A stretch of DNA of 33,114 nt from Collimonas silvisoli (lineage in GTDB: Bacteria; Pseudomonadota; Gammaproteobacteria; Burkholderiales; Burkholderiaceae_D), in contig NZ_JAGQEG010000066.1 of NCBI RefSeq assembly GCF_018305005.1, positions 1 to 33,114 on the forward strand, written 5' to 3'. How positions within the stretch are numbered: the stretch's first letter is position 1; each line of letters begins with the position of its first letter. The notes under the pieces are model-generated. The model saw only the letters and a list, made by a program, of their open reading frames with translations. It did no database searches and was not told the DNA's origin. Made by a program: the position numbers and the translations under genes. This document shows positions 1-7,963 of the stretch, piece by piece.

Positions 1-131
1 ATTCCTTGAATTTTGGGGGCGTGCGGTTTGTGAGGGCTTTGTTTCGTAGTTCGGCTGAATAGTTTCATTTTTTTGCTTCATTTTTTACGCTTTAATTGCT
101 ACGTTTTAATTCATATCTATCAAGGAAAACA
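1..131. other. Upstream region of prpD, no gene seen
   Basis: No coding frame can be supported here. The stretch is T-rich and carries two imperfect direct copies of a TACG-T-TTAATT motif beginning at 86 and 100. A Shine-Dalgarno-like AAGGA at 122-126 serves prpD. In related bacteria prpC often lies just upstream, so this may be a prpC-prpD intergenic gap, but the window starts too late to show it. Confidence 0.5.
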
Positions 132-1583
132 ATGTCCGCTCACATCTCCAACGTCCGCCCAAAATACGACAAAGTGCTGGTCGATATCGTCGACTACGTG
201 ACCAAATACAAGATCACCTCCAAGCTGGCCTACGACACCGCGCGCAACTGTCTGATCGATACCTTGGGCTGCGGCCTGGAAGCGTTGGAGTATCCGGCCT
301 GTAAAAAACTGATGGGACCGATTGTGCCGGGCACCGTGGTGCCTAACGGCGCCAAAGTGCCGGGCACGCAATTCCAGCTCGATCCGATCCAGGCGGCGTT
401 CAACATCGGCGCCATGATCCGCTGGCTGGATTTCAACGATACCTGGCTGGCAGCGGAATGGGGTCATCCGTCCGACAACCTGGGCGGCATCCTGGCCACC
501 GCCGACTGGCTTTCGCGCAACGCCATCGCCGCCGGCAAGAAGCCGTTGAAGATGAAGGACGTGCTGACCGCGATGATCAAGGCGTACGAAATCCAAGGTT
601 GCATTGCGCTCGAAAATTCCTTCAACAAGGTGGGCCTGGATCACGTGGTGCTGGTCAAGGTAGCGTCGACCGCGGTGGTGGCGGAAATGATGGGCCTGAC
701 GCGTGAAGAGATTCTCAATGCGGTATCGCTGGCATGGGTCGACGGCCAGTCCTTGCGTACCTATCGCCATGCACCGAATACCGGTTCGCGCAAATCCTGG
801 GCTGCCGGCGACGCTACTTCGCGCGCAGTGCGCCTGGCCTTGATCGCCAAGAGCGGCGAAATGGGTTATCCATCGGTGCTGACCGCCAAGACCTGGGGTT
901 TTTACGATGTGCTGTTCAAAGGCCAGCCATTCAAATTCCAGCGCAAGTACGAATCGTATGTGATGGAAAACGTGCTGTTCAAGATTTCCTTCCCGGCCGA
1001 ATTCCATTCGCAAACCGCGGTCGAAGCCGCCATGGCCTTGCACGCGGAATTGGCCAAGGCCGGCAAGTCGGTGGACGATATCAAGAAGATCACCATCCGC
1101 ACCCACGAAGCCTGCATCCGCATCATCGACAAGAAGGGGCCGCTGAACAATCCGGCCGACCGCGATCACTGCATCCAGTACATGGTCGCCGTGCCGCTGA
1201 TTTTCGGCCGCCTGACCGCCGGCGATTATGAAGACAAGGTGGCTTCGGACAAGCGCATCGATGTCCTGCGCGACAAGATCGTTTGCGTTGAAGACAAGGC
1301 CTTCACCAAGGATTACCATGATCCGAAGAAGCGCTCGATTGCGAACGCCCTGACGGTTGAATTCAAGGATGGCAAGAAATTCAAGGAAATCGTGGTCGAA
1401 TATCCGATCGGCCATGCGCGCCGCCGCAAGGATGGCATCCCGTTGCTGGAAGCCAAGTTCAAGATCAACCTGGCGCGCCAGTTGTCGCTCAAGCAGCAGC
1501 AGAAAATCCTGGATGTCTCGCTGGACCAGAAAAAACTGGAAGACATGGCAGTCAACGAGTATGTTGATTTGTATGTGATCTAA
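132..1583 (+). CDS. prpD: 2-methylcitrate dehydratase PrpD
   Basis: Dehydrates 2-methylcitrate to 2-methylaconitate in the cytoplasmic methylcitrate cycle, which oxidises propionyl-CoA to pyruvate and succinate. The 483-residue product is the usual full length for PrpD and is of the MmgE/PrpD fold type. The family's conserved segment RWLDFNDTW...EWGHPSDN is present at about residues 97-116. The ATG at 132 was chosen over an in-frame start at 96 because AAGGA lies just upstream and the N-terminus MSAHISNVRP matches the family. It is followed by prpE on the same strand, consistent with a prp operon whose earlier genes (prpB, prpC, a PrpR-type regulator) would lie outside the window. This is the iron-independent PrpD type, not the AcnD/PrpF pair. 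Confidence 0.95.
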   Translation: MSAHISNVRPKYDKVLVDIVDYVTKYKITSKLAYDTARNCLIDTLGCGLEALEYPACKKLMGPIVPGTVVPNGAKVPGTQFQLDPIQAAFNIGAMIRWLDFNDTWLAAEWGHPSDNLGGILATADWLSRNAIAAGKKPLKMKDVLTAMIKAYEIQGCIALENSFNKVGLDHVVLVKVASTAVVAEMMGLTREEILNAVSLAWVDGQSLRTYRHAPNTGSRKSWAAGDATSRAVRLALIAKSGEMGYPSVLTAKTWGFYDVLFKGQPFKFQRKYESYVMENVLFKISFPAEFHSQTAVEAAMALHAELAKAGKSVDDIKKITIRTHEACIRIIDKKGPLNNPADRDHCIQYMVAVPLIFGRLTAGDYEDKVASDKRIDVLRDKIVCVEDKAFTKDYHDPKKRSIANALTVEFKDGKKFKEIVVEYPIGHARRRKDGIPLLEAKFKINLARQLSLKQQQKILDVSLDQKKLEDMAVNEYVDLYVI

Positions 1584-1590
1584 CAAAAAA

Positions 1591-1616
1591 TTGCGCCCCG
1601 CCTTGACGGGGCGCAA
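1591..1616. terminator. Perfect 10-bp hairpin between prpD and prpE
   Basis: TTGCGCCCCG at 1591-1600 pairs perfectly with CGGGGCGCAA at 1607-1616 around a 6-nt loop. On the plus strand no T-run follows. The A-run just upstream (1585-1590) would give a T-run on the minus strand, so as an intrinsic terminator it points the wrong way for prp. It may instead stabilise the prpD transcript 3' end or tune prpE expression. Confidence 0.6.
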
Positions 1617-1698
1617 TTGCGATAGGTGCTGGAAACATGCCACAGAAGCATGTGTACCTTTGCACCCTGTGGTTCTTTATAAGAAGCAAGGAGACAGC

Positions 1699-3591
1699 AT
1701 GAGTTTCGCCACCTTTTACCAACGCTCGATCAGCGATCCATCCGCATTCTGGACCGAGCAAGCCAGGCGGATCGACTGGCACCATCCGTTCTCGCAAGTG
1801 CTCGATGACAGCCGGCCGCCGTTTGCCAGATGGTTCGTCGGCGGCACTACCAACTTGTGCCACAACGCGGTGGACCGCTGGGTCGCAACACGCGGCGAGC
1901 AGCCGGCCCTGATCGCGATTTCTACTGAAACCAATACTGAAAAAAACTATTCCTTCCGCGAGCTGCATACAGAAGTCAATCGCACTGCCGCCATCATGCA
2001 AGCGCTGGGCGTGGGGCGTGGCGACCGTGTCTTGATCTACATGCCGATGATCGCCGAGGCGACCTTTGCCATGCTGGCTTGCGCCCGCATCGGCGCCATC
2101 CATTCGGTGGTGTTCGGCGGCTTTGCCTCGAATAGCCTGGCGAGCCGGATCGACGATGCGACGCCCAAGCTGATCGTCTCCGCCGACGCCGGCTCGCGCG
2201 GCGGTAAAGTGTTGCCCTACAAGGGGTTGCTGGACGACGCGATCAAGCTGGCGCAGCACAAGCCGGCGCATGTGCTGCTGGTCAATCGCGGACTGGCTGC
2301 GATGGACATGGTGGCGGAGCGTGATGTCGACTATGCTGAGCAGCGCCAGCGCTATATAGACGCCAAGGTGCCGGTAGCCTGGCTGGAGTCGAACGAGGCT
2401 TCCTATATCCTGTACACCTCCGGCACCACCGGCAAGCCCAAGGGCGTGCAGCGCGATGTCGGCGGTTACGCGGTGGCGCTGGCGACCTCGATGGACGCCA
2501 TCTTTTGCAGCAAGCCCGGTGGCACTTTTTTCTGTACCTCCGACATCGGCTGGGTGGTCGGGCACTCCTACATCGTCTACGGTCCCTTGATTGCTGGCAT
2601 GGCGACGGTGTTGTACGAAGGTCTGCCGATCAGGCCGGATGGCGGCGTCTGGTGGAGCATCGTCGAGAAATACCGGGTGACGCGCATGTTCTCCGCACCG
2701 ACCTCGATCCGGGTGCTCAAAAAGCAGCCGCCGGAGCTGATGCGGAAATACGATCTGTCGTCCTTGCAGGCGCTATATCTGGCCGGCGAGCCGCTGGATG
2801 AGACTACATCGAGCTGGATTTCCTCCGCGCTCGGCGTGCCTGTTGTCGACAACTATTGGCAGACCGAATCCGGCTGGCCGATCATGACCATCGCCAAGAA
2901 CATCGAGAACAAGCCGAGCAAGCTAGGCAGCCCCGGCGTGCCGATGTACGGCTACAAAGTACAGTTGCTGAACGAGGCCACCGGCGAGTTATGCGGCGCC
3001 AATGAAAAAGGCGTGGTGGTGATCGAATGGCCATTGCCGCCGGGTTGCATGCAAACCATCTATGGCGACGACCAGCGTTGTGTCGATACCTACTGGGCCA
3101 CGCATATGCCCGATTCCGGACGCCCGGCCTATTCGACCTTCGATTGGGGCATCCGCGATGACGACGGTTATTATTTTATTCTCGGGCGCACCGACGATGT
3201 CATCAATGTTGCCGGCCATCGGCTAGGCACGCGTGAAATAGAGGAGAGTATTTCCAGCCATCCGAATGTGTCGGAAGTGGCCGTGGTCGGCGTCGAAGAC
3301 AAGCTGAAAGGGCAGGTGGCCGTGGCTTTTGTGATTCCCAAGGTGGCCGACAATACGGCACAGGGGCGAGCCACGCTGGAGGCGGAGGTCATGCGCGTGG
3401 TCGACCAGCGGATCGGCAGCGTCGGCCGGCCGGCGCGGGTGTATGTGGTCGGCCTGCTGCCGAAAACCCGTTCCGGCAAGTTGCTGCGGCGTTCCATCCA
3501 GGCCATTTGCGAGGGACGCGATCCAGGCGACTTGACCACCATCGAAGACCCGTCTTCCTTGCAACAGATCAAGGACGCCTTGCTCGGCTGA
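1699..3591 (+). CDS. prpE: Propionyl-CoA synthetase PrpE
   Basis: Activates propionate with ATP and CoA to propionyl-CoA, the entry step for the methylcitrate cycle. The 630-residue protein has the adenylate-forming enzyme layout. The acyl-CoA synthetase N-terminal domain comes first, the AMP-binding motif YTSGTTGKPKGV is at about residues 239-250, and the C-terminal domain carries TRSGK. Its lysine, near residue 594, is the catalytic lysine that is subject to acetylation in this family. The ATG at 1699 has a strong AAGGAG about 5 nt upstream, so the in-frame codons from 1591 are treated as untranslated. It follows prpD after a 115-nt gap holding a hairpin. An acetyl-CoA synthetase is the closest alternative, but the prpD context and the length favour PrpE. 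Confidence 0.93.
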   Translation: MSFATFYQRSISDPSAFWTEQARRIDWHHPFSQVLDDSRPPFARWFVGGTTNLCHNAVDRWVATRGEQPALIAISTETNTEKNYSFRELHTEVNRTAAIMQALGVGRGDRVLIYMPMIAEATFAMLACARIGAIHSVVFGGFASNSLASRIDDATPKLIVSADAGSRGGKVLPYKGLLDDAIKLAQHKPAHVLLVNRGLAAMDMVAERDVDYAEQRQRYIDAKVPVAWLESNEASYILYTSGTTGKPKGVQRDVGGYAVALATSMDAIFCSKPGGTFFCTSDIGWVVGHSYIVYGPLIAGMATVLYEGLPIRPDGGVWWSIVEKYRVTRMFSAPTSIRVLKKQPPELMRKYDLSSLQALYLAGEPLDETTSSWISSALGVPVVDNYWQTESGWPIMTIAKNIENKPSKLGSPGVPMYGYKVQLLNEATGELCGANEKGVVVIEWPLPPGCMQTIYGDDQRCVDTYWATHMPDSGRPAYSTFDWGIRDDDGYYFILGRTDDVINVAGHRLGTREIEESISSHPNVSEVAVVGVEDKLKGQVAVAFVIPKVADNTAQGRATLEAEVMRVVDQRIGSVGRPARVYVVGLLPKTRSGKLLRRSIQAICEGRDPGDLTTIEDPSSLQQIKDALLG

Positions 3592-3609
3592 TCTGGCATA
3601 GGATGAAGG

Positions 3610-3621
3610 CGGCGTACGCCG
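3610..3621. terminator. 12-bp palindrome after prpE, possible weak terminator
   Basis: CGGCGTACGCCG is a perfect palindrome 18 bases after the prpE stop and is followed by ATTTTGG. As RNA it would give a short 4-bp stem with a GTAC loop and a poor U-run, so termination is only a guess. Confidence 0.25.
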
Positions 3622-3698
3622 ATTTTGGCAGTCGCCGCCAGACACAGGCGATTGCACGGTATGATTGTGCATTCGCCCGTGTAACTTGACCTTTCGCC

Positions 3699-4190
3699 AT
3701 GACCCACATCATTCGCCCGGCAACCATCGCCGATGCAGCCGCCATTTGCGACATTTACAATCCCTATATCCGCGACACCTTCATCAGTTTCGAAACCGAG
3801 CCGGTGACGCCGGAACAGATGGGCCATCGCATCATCGATATCACGGCCAATTTCCCTTGGCTGGTATGTGTCGAGAACGAGCAAATAGTAGGCTATGCCT
3901 ATGTCACCAAATGGCGCGCGCGCGCAGCTTACCAGCATGCGGTGGAGAGTTCGGTCTATCTGTCCGAGGCAGCGGCAGGCAAGGGATTCGGCAGTGCGCT
4001 GTACCGCGCCTTGATCGAAGAACTGAAGAAACTGCCGGTGCACGTGGTGATCGGCGGCATCGCCTTGCCGAACGCCGCCAGTGTCGCGCTGCACGAAAAG
4101 ATGGGCTATGAAAAGGTAGCCCACTTTGCCCAGGTCGGTAGAAAATTCGAACGCTGGATCGACGTCGGGTATTGGCAACGGGTGTTGTGA
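3699..4190 (+). CDS. GNAT acetyltransferase, phosphinothricin-acetyltransferase-like
   Basis: Predicted cytoplasmic acetyl-CoA-dependent N-acetyltransferase of 163 residues. The N-terminus, with IRPATIADA and YNPYIRDT followed by FETEPVTPEQM at residues 31-41, is the pattern of the Pat/Bar/MnaT branch, which acetylates phosphinothricin-like compounds, methionine sulfoximine or similar amino acid analogues. The acetyl-CoA loop AAGKGFG lies at residues 92-98. The start lacks a clear Shine-Dalgarno, but it fits the family N-terminus. The stop overlaps the next gene's ATG by one base (TGATG), so the two are probably translationally coupled. The natural substrate cannot be read from sequence. Confidence 0.85.
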   Translation: MTHIIRPATIADAAAICDIYNPYIRDTFISFETEPVTPEQMGHRIIDITANFPWLVCVENEQIVGYAYVTKWRARAAYQHAVESSVYLSEAAAGKGFGSALYRALIEELKKLPVHVVIGGIALPNAASVALHEKMGYEKVAHFAQVGRKFERWIDVGYWQRVL

Positions 4191-5077
4191 TGGCACTGCC
4201 ACCGCTGCCGATTGTCGATGGCGTCGCACCCAGCTATCTATGGCTGCCGGCGGGCGATTGGCCGAATCTGCTGGAATTTCTGGTGCAACGTTTCCCGGCC
4301 GTTGACAGTGTTGACTGGGTGGCGCGCATGGCGCGCGGCGAAGTGGTCGATGGCAATGGCTTGCGCCTGGCGCCGGACAGCCCGTACCGGCGCGGCACTT
4401 GCATTTTTTACTACCGTGAGCTGCCGGCCGAGACGCCGATTCCATTTGAAGAAACTATCCTGTATCAGGACGAGCGGATACTGGTGGCCGACAAGCCGCA
4501 TTTTCTGCCAGTGATTCCGACCGGGCGTTTTCTGCGCGAAACCTTGCTGGTCCGGCTCAAGAAAAAAACCGGCCTGGCCTATCTGACGCCGATTCACCGG
4601 CTGGACCGGGAAACCGCAGGCGTGATAGTTTTTTCCCACGACCTGGCCAGCCGCGGCGCTTATCAATCGTTGTTCCAGCAGCGGCTGGTCGAGAAGACCT
4701 ACGAGGCGTTGGCGCCGACTGCGCCGGATCTGGTGTTGCCCTTGGTGTACCGCAGCCGCATGGTGGACGGCACGCCGTTTTTCCGCATGCAGGAAGTGGC
4801 AGGCGAGCCGAATTCCGAGACCCGCATCGAATTGATCGAACGGCGCGAGACATGCAGCCGCTACCGGCTGCAGCCGCTGACCGGCAGGAAGCATCAACTG
4901 CGCGTACATTTGGCAGCATTAGGGATACCGATTATCAACGATACGTTTTATCCCGATGTGTATCCCTGCAAAGGTGACGATCTGTCGGCGCCCTTGAAGC
5001 TGCTGGCGCGGGAAATCGCCTTCATCGATCCGCTGGACGGGCGGCAGCGCCGTTTTGCAAGCCAGCGCGAACTTTAA
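4190..5077 (+). CDS. RluA-family pseudouridine synthase
   Basis: Predicted to isomerise uridine to pseudouridine in rRNA or tRNA. The 295-residue product has an N-terminal stretch of about 75 residues with S4-like features and then a pseudouridine synthase domain. The signature HRLDRETAG is at residues 136-144, and the catalytic aspartate is Asp139. A later LTGRKHQLRVHL segment fits the RluA catalytic fold. The start at 4190 was chosen because it overlaps the upstream stop as TGATG; an in-frame start at 4172 would lie inside the acetyltransferase gene. It is not a clear RluC, RluD or TruC by eye, so no symbol is given and the target RNA is unknown. Confidence 0.88.
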   Translation: MALPPLPIVDGVAPSYLWLPAGDWPNLLEFLVQRFPAVDSVDWVARMARGEVVDGNGLRLAPDSPYRRGTCIFYYRELPAETPIPFEETILYQDERILVADKPHFLPVIPTGRFLRETLLVRLKKKTGLAYLTPIHRLDRETAGVIVFSHDLASRGAYQSLFQQRLVEKTYEALAPTAPDLVLPLVYRSRMVDGTPFFRMQEVAGEPNSETRIELIERRETCSRYRLQPLTGRKHQLRVHLAALGIPIINDTFYPDVYPCKGDDLSAPLKLLAREIAFIDPLDGRQRRFASQREL

Positions 5078-5115
5078 ATAATCGTGGAACAGATGGAAAA
5101 TATCAGGAGAGCGCA

Positions 5116-5373
5116 ATGAGATCAACCCGAGCCACAGCGGCAGTCGAACGTCTCAATGCCCGTAGCAGCGCTGTGCGGTATTCGATGGTAAGGACTGCGG
5201 ATGAGCTGTTTTACCTGACGCAGAACGCCGGCTTTGATGCGCCGATCCGCCTCAGCGAGGCGCTTGAGCTGGATGCTTTCGTCAGGTTTGTCAATGCCTA
5301 CGGCCCGCAAAAACCGAAGCGCATCAGCAAGCTGGACGTGGCATTTGAAAAGCAGCTGCAGAAAAAAGATTAA
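5116..5373 (+). CDS. Hypothetical 85-aa protein
   Basis: Not recognised. The reading frame has a good ribosome site (AGGAGAG about 5-10 nt before the ATG) and sits 38 nt after the pseudouridine synthase and 8 nt before the hydrolase, so it is probably part of the same transcript. The product is charged and basic near both ends (an Arg-rich first 20 residues and a KPKRISK segment late), with no membrane segment, signal peptide or cysteine pair. The middle (DAPIRLSEALELDAFVRF) looks helical. No function is inferred. Confidence 0.7.
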   Translation: MRSTRATAAVERLNARSSAVRYSMVRTADELFYLTQNAGFDAPIRLSEALELDAFVRFVNAYGPQKPKRISKLDVAFEKQLQKKD

Positions 5374-5381
5374 GCAGCACC

Positions 5382-6014
5382 ATGAACGATCAACGGCCCG
5401 AGAGTGCAAACGTACACGCCATCCTGGTGCATGGCATGGGGCGCACGCCGCTGTCGATGCTGCTGCTCGCCAAACGCTTGCGGGCGGCAGGAATCACTAC
5501 CCATCTGTTTGCCTATTCGGCTGCGTTTGAACGCTGGTTGCCTTGCGTCGAACGCCTGCGTAAATTTATCACGGCGCGCATCGGCGGCCAGCGCTTCATC
5601 ATCGTCGGCCATTCGCTTGGCTGCGTGTTGACGCGGGCGGTATTGCCGCAGTTGGCGCGGGCGCCGGAGCTCGGCGTATTCCTGGCGCCGCCGACCAAGG
5701 CCTCCAGCTATGCCATCAAACTGGCGCAGTGGCGTTTGTTCCGCCTGATTACCGGCGAAATGGGCCAGTTGCTGGCACGCCAGGATTTCATGGATAGCTT
5801 GCCGATCCCGGATATCCCGTTGCTGGTGTACGCCGGCACCAAAGGTCCGCGCGGCAGCTGGACGCCGTTTGGCGATGAACCGAACGACGGTATCCTGTCG
5901 GTGAAAGAAGTGCAGCTGGGCGCGATACCGGTACAATTGCTGCCGACCATCCATACCATCATCATGAATTCGCGGCAGGTGGCCAGCGATATCGTGGCCA
6001 CCGTGAAGTTATAG
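5382..6014 (+). CDS. Alpha/beta hydrolase, lipase-like
   Basis: Predicted serine hydrolase of 210 residues without a signal peptide, so probably cytoplasmic. The oxyanion strand AILVHGMGR is at residues 13-21 and the nucleophile elbow GHSLG at 76-80, with Ser78 as nucleophile. Asp in NDG and His in TIHTI near the C-terminus are plausible triad partners. The arrangement, with a short cap, resembles the lipase class 2/PGAP1-like group of hydrolases. It starts 8 nt after the small unknown gene, suggesting co-transcription. The substrate is unknown. It converges with the MFS gene on the other strand across a 28-nt gap in which no terminator is visible. Confidence 0.8.
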   Translation: MNDQRPESANVHAILVHGMGRTPLSMLLLAKRLRAAGITTHLFAYSAAFERWLPCVERLRKFITARIGGQRFIIVGHSLGCVLTRAVLPQLARAPELGVFLAPPTKASSYAIKLAQWRLFRLITGEMGQLLARQDFMDSLPIPDIPLLVYAGTKGPRGSWTPFGDEPNDGILSVKEVQLGAIPVQLLPTIHTIIMNSRQVASDIVATVKL

Positions 6015-6042
6015 GCACAGCTATAAGCAGAATTATCGCCGC

Positions 6043-7350
6043 TCAGCGATTCAGTACCGGAGTGGCGGCTATCAGATCGCCGCCGGCATGATGGCCTTTG
6101 ATCCGCAACACCATCACCGCAGCGACGATGCAAGCCGCGCCCATCAGCATCGACGACAACGTATAACTGCCCAGGCTGTTACGCAGCGAGCCGGCCAGCA
6201 TGGTGGCGCTGGCGGCGCCCAACTGGTGGCCGGCGACAATCCAGCCAAACACGATAGGCGCGGCCAGCCGGCCGAACACATCGTTGGCCAGGCGCACGGT
6301 TGGCGGCACGGTGGCGATCCAGTCGAGCCCATAGAACAGCGCAAAGACCGGCAAACCGAAGTAACTGAGGCCGAATGCATGCGGCAGGAAAATCAGTGCA
6401 ACGCCGCGCAAACCGTAATACCAGAACAACAGCACGCGGGCATTGAAACGATCCGACAGCCAGCCGGACATGGTGGTGCCAAACAGATCGAGCAGGCCCA
6501 TGGTGGCAAGAATGCTGGCGCCGCCGACTGCGGAAATGCCATAGTCGCCGCACATGGCGATGAAGTGCGAGCCGATGTAGCCGTTGGTGCTCATGCCGCA
6601 AATGAAGAAGCTGAAGAACAGCAACCAGAAATCGCGGATTTTTACCGCTTTTCCCAAGGCTTCGAAAGCGATGCTCAACGGGTTTTTTGATTTGCCGGCG
6701 GCTTCCGGCGGCAGTTCTTCGAACTGGCCGTAGCGTTTCATGCCGATATCTTGCGGCCGTTCCGGCAAGAAGATCGCCACCAAGGGGATCGCCAATGCGG
6801 CGACGCTGGCCACCAGGATAGCCACCGAACGCCAGCCGAAATGTTCGACCATATAAGCCATCAAAGGCAGGAACACCATCTGGCCGGTGGCCGAACTGGC
6901 GGTCAATAAGCCCATCGCCAGACCGCGCCGGGTTTCGAACCAGCGGCTGACGATGGTGGCAGCCAGCGTATTGGCGGCGACGCCGCTACCGGCTCCCACC
7001 AGAATGCCCCAGGCCAGCACCATGTGCCACGGCATCGTCATGAAGGTGCTGATGAAAGTGCCGACTGCCAGCAGCACCAGCGCCCCGAGCACGATCGGCC
7101 GGATGCCGTAGCGCTGCATGGCGGCTGCCGAGAACGGCCCGATCAAACCGTATAGCGCGATGTTGACTGAGATGACGAAGGAGATGGTGGTGACGCTCCA
7201 GCCGAATTCATGCTCCAGCGGCAGGATCATCACCGATGGCGTGGCGCGGATGCCGGCGGCGCTCAGCAGCACCAGGAAAGTGACGCCGACGATGATCCAC
7301 ACGTAGCTGAAACGTGTGCGCGACATGATGGCTTGTATGGTCTTATTCAT
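6043..7350 (-). CDS. MFS transporter
   Basis: A 435-residue inner-membrane protein with about 12 hydrophobic segments, typical of the major facilitator superfamily. The N-terminal half has the RxGxRP-type loop after helix 2 (MQRYGIRPIV) and a SRWFETRRGLAMGL segment seen in the oxalate:formate/monocarboxylate-like branch. The C-terminal half has GWLSDRFNAR, the repeat of the MFS loop motif. Its ATG overlaps the stop of the MarR gene as ATGA, so the two form a translationally coupled operon and the regulator probably responds to a transported or related compound. The substrate is not evident; a small carboxylate or an aromatic acid is possible. Confidence 0.88.
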   Translation of the reverse strand: MNKTIQAIMSRTRFSYVWIIVGVTFLVLLSAAGIRATPSVMILPLEHEFGWSVTTISFVISVNIALYGLIGPFSAAAMQRYGIRPIVLGALVLLAVGTFISTFMTMPWHMVLAWGILVGAGSGVAANTLAATIVSRWFETRRGLAMGLLTASSATGQMVFLPLMAYMVEHFGWRSVAILVASVAALAIPLVAIFLPERPQDIGMKRYGQFEELPPEAAGKSKNPLSIAFEALGKAVKIRDFWLLFFSFFICGMSTNGYIGSHFIAMCGDYGISAVGGASILATMGLLDLFGTTMSGWLSDRFNARVLLFWYYGLRGVALIFLPHAFGLSYFGLPVFALFYGLDWIATVPPTVRLANDVFGRLAAPIVFGWIVAGHQLGAASATMLAGSLRNSLGSYTLSSMLMGAACIVAAVMVLRIKGHHAGGDLIAATPVLNR

Positions 7351-7796
7351 AAAATGGCATTTTCGCTTTGTTCAAATTTTGCGTTTGCGTCATCGACCAG
7401 GCTCATCAGGGCGTGATGGGTCTGGTCGCCCAATATCGTATTGATTGATTCTTGTGCTTTGCGCCAGTTAGGCTTGGATTGCTTCCACTTGCGCTGTCCG
7501 TCGCTGGTCAGGCTGACGCCGAAGGAGCGCTTGTCGGTCAGCATTTCCAGCGGCAGATCGACGGTTTGAATCCAGCCCGCGCTGATCAGGGGCTTGAGCG
7601 TGCGGCTCATGGTGCTGCGATCCATGCCCATGCTGTGCGCCAGCGGAATCACCCCGATCGGACCGTATTTGCCGATCCTTGCCAGCAAGGAATACTGGCT
7701 GATGGTGAGTTCGTCGGCGGCAAGATAGTGATCGTAGATATTGGTCATCTTGCGCGTCAGCTGTCGCAGCGTCGAGCAACTGCATTGGCTTTCCAT
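7347..7796 (-). CDS. MarR-family transcriptional regulator
   Basis: A 149-residue winged-helix regulator. A recognition region around residues 41-75 (LARIGKYGPIGVIPLAHSM then MDRSTMSRTLKPL) and the wing with TDKRSFGVSLTSDG are typical MarR features, where a ligand usually releases the dimer from DNA. The start at 7796 is chosen because AAGGAAG precedes it by about 5 nt; an in-frame ATG ten codons further upstream lies inside the candidate operator. It overlaps the MFS gene by 4 nt. The promoter and inverted repeat just upstream suggest autoregulation of the two-gene operon. Confidence 0.9.
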   Translation of the reverse strand: MESQCSCSTLRQLTRKMTNIYDHYLAADELTISQYSLLARIGKYGPIGVIPLAHSMGMDRSTMSRTLKPLISAGWIQTVDLPLEMLTDKRSFGVSLTSDGQRKWKQSKPNWRKAQESINTILGDQTHHALMSLVDDANAKFEQSENAIL

Positions 7797-7815
7797 TTTG
7801 CTTCCTTTTTGTGCA

Positions 7816-7837
7816 TATGCATCCATGTATATGCATA
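7816..7837. promoter_or_regulatory. Candidate MarR operator
   Basis: TATGCAT at 7816-7822 and ATGCATA at 7831-7837 form a perfect 7-bp inverted repeat with an 8-bp spacer. The adjoining ATGCATATGCAT-like sequence adds a second half-site. The repeat begins at the -10 element and covers the expected transcription start, where a bound MarR dimer would block RNA polymerase. Confidence 0.6.
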
Positions 7838-7864
7838 CTATAGGCGGAATCTGAAGGATGTCAA
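7837..7864 (-). promoter_or_regulatory. Sigma-70 promoter for marR-MFS operon
   Basis: On the minus strand a perfect TTGACA (-35, 7859-7864) is followed after 16 bp by TATAGT (-10, 7837-7842). The predicted start falls inside the inverted repeat, about 40 nt before the MarR ATG. Confidence 0.7.
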
Positions 7865-7908
7865 CTTGCTTGTTGTAATTTGATCGCGGGACGAGATGGG
7901 GGGGGATT

Positions 7909-7950
7909 ATCTGGACGATTTCAACTTACCATGAGACTTATCGTCCAGAT
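7909..7950. repeat. 11-bp perfect inverted repeat downstream of NHL gene
   Basis: ATCTGGACGAT at 7909-7919 and ATCGTCCAGAT at 7940-7950 are perfect complements with a 20-nt spacer. It starts 13 nt past the NHL gene stop. No T-run follows on the minus strand (a C-run does), so it could be a weak 3' stem or a regulator site rather than a standard terminator. Confidence 0.5.
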
Positions 7951-7963
7951 GAGGCAGGCGTGT

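Noticed and set aside
120-1643. 507-codon open frame antisense to prpD
   Set aside because: It mirrors prpD codon phase in GC-rich DNA, has no ribosome site and no recognisable protein features; prpD is certain on the other strand.
7898-7905. Run of eight G as a possible phase-variation tract
   Set aside because: It is intergenic, away from promoter spacing and coding sequence, so slippage would have no obvious effect.
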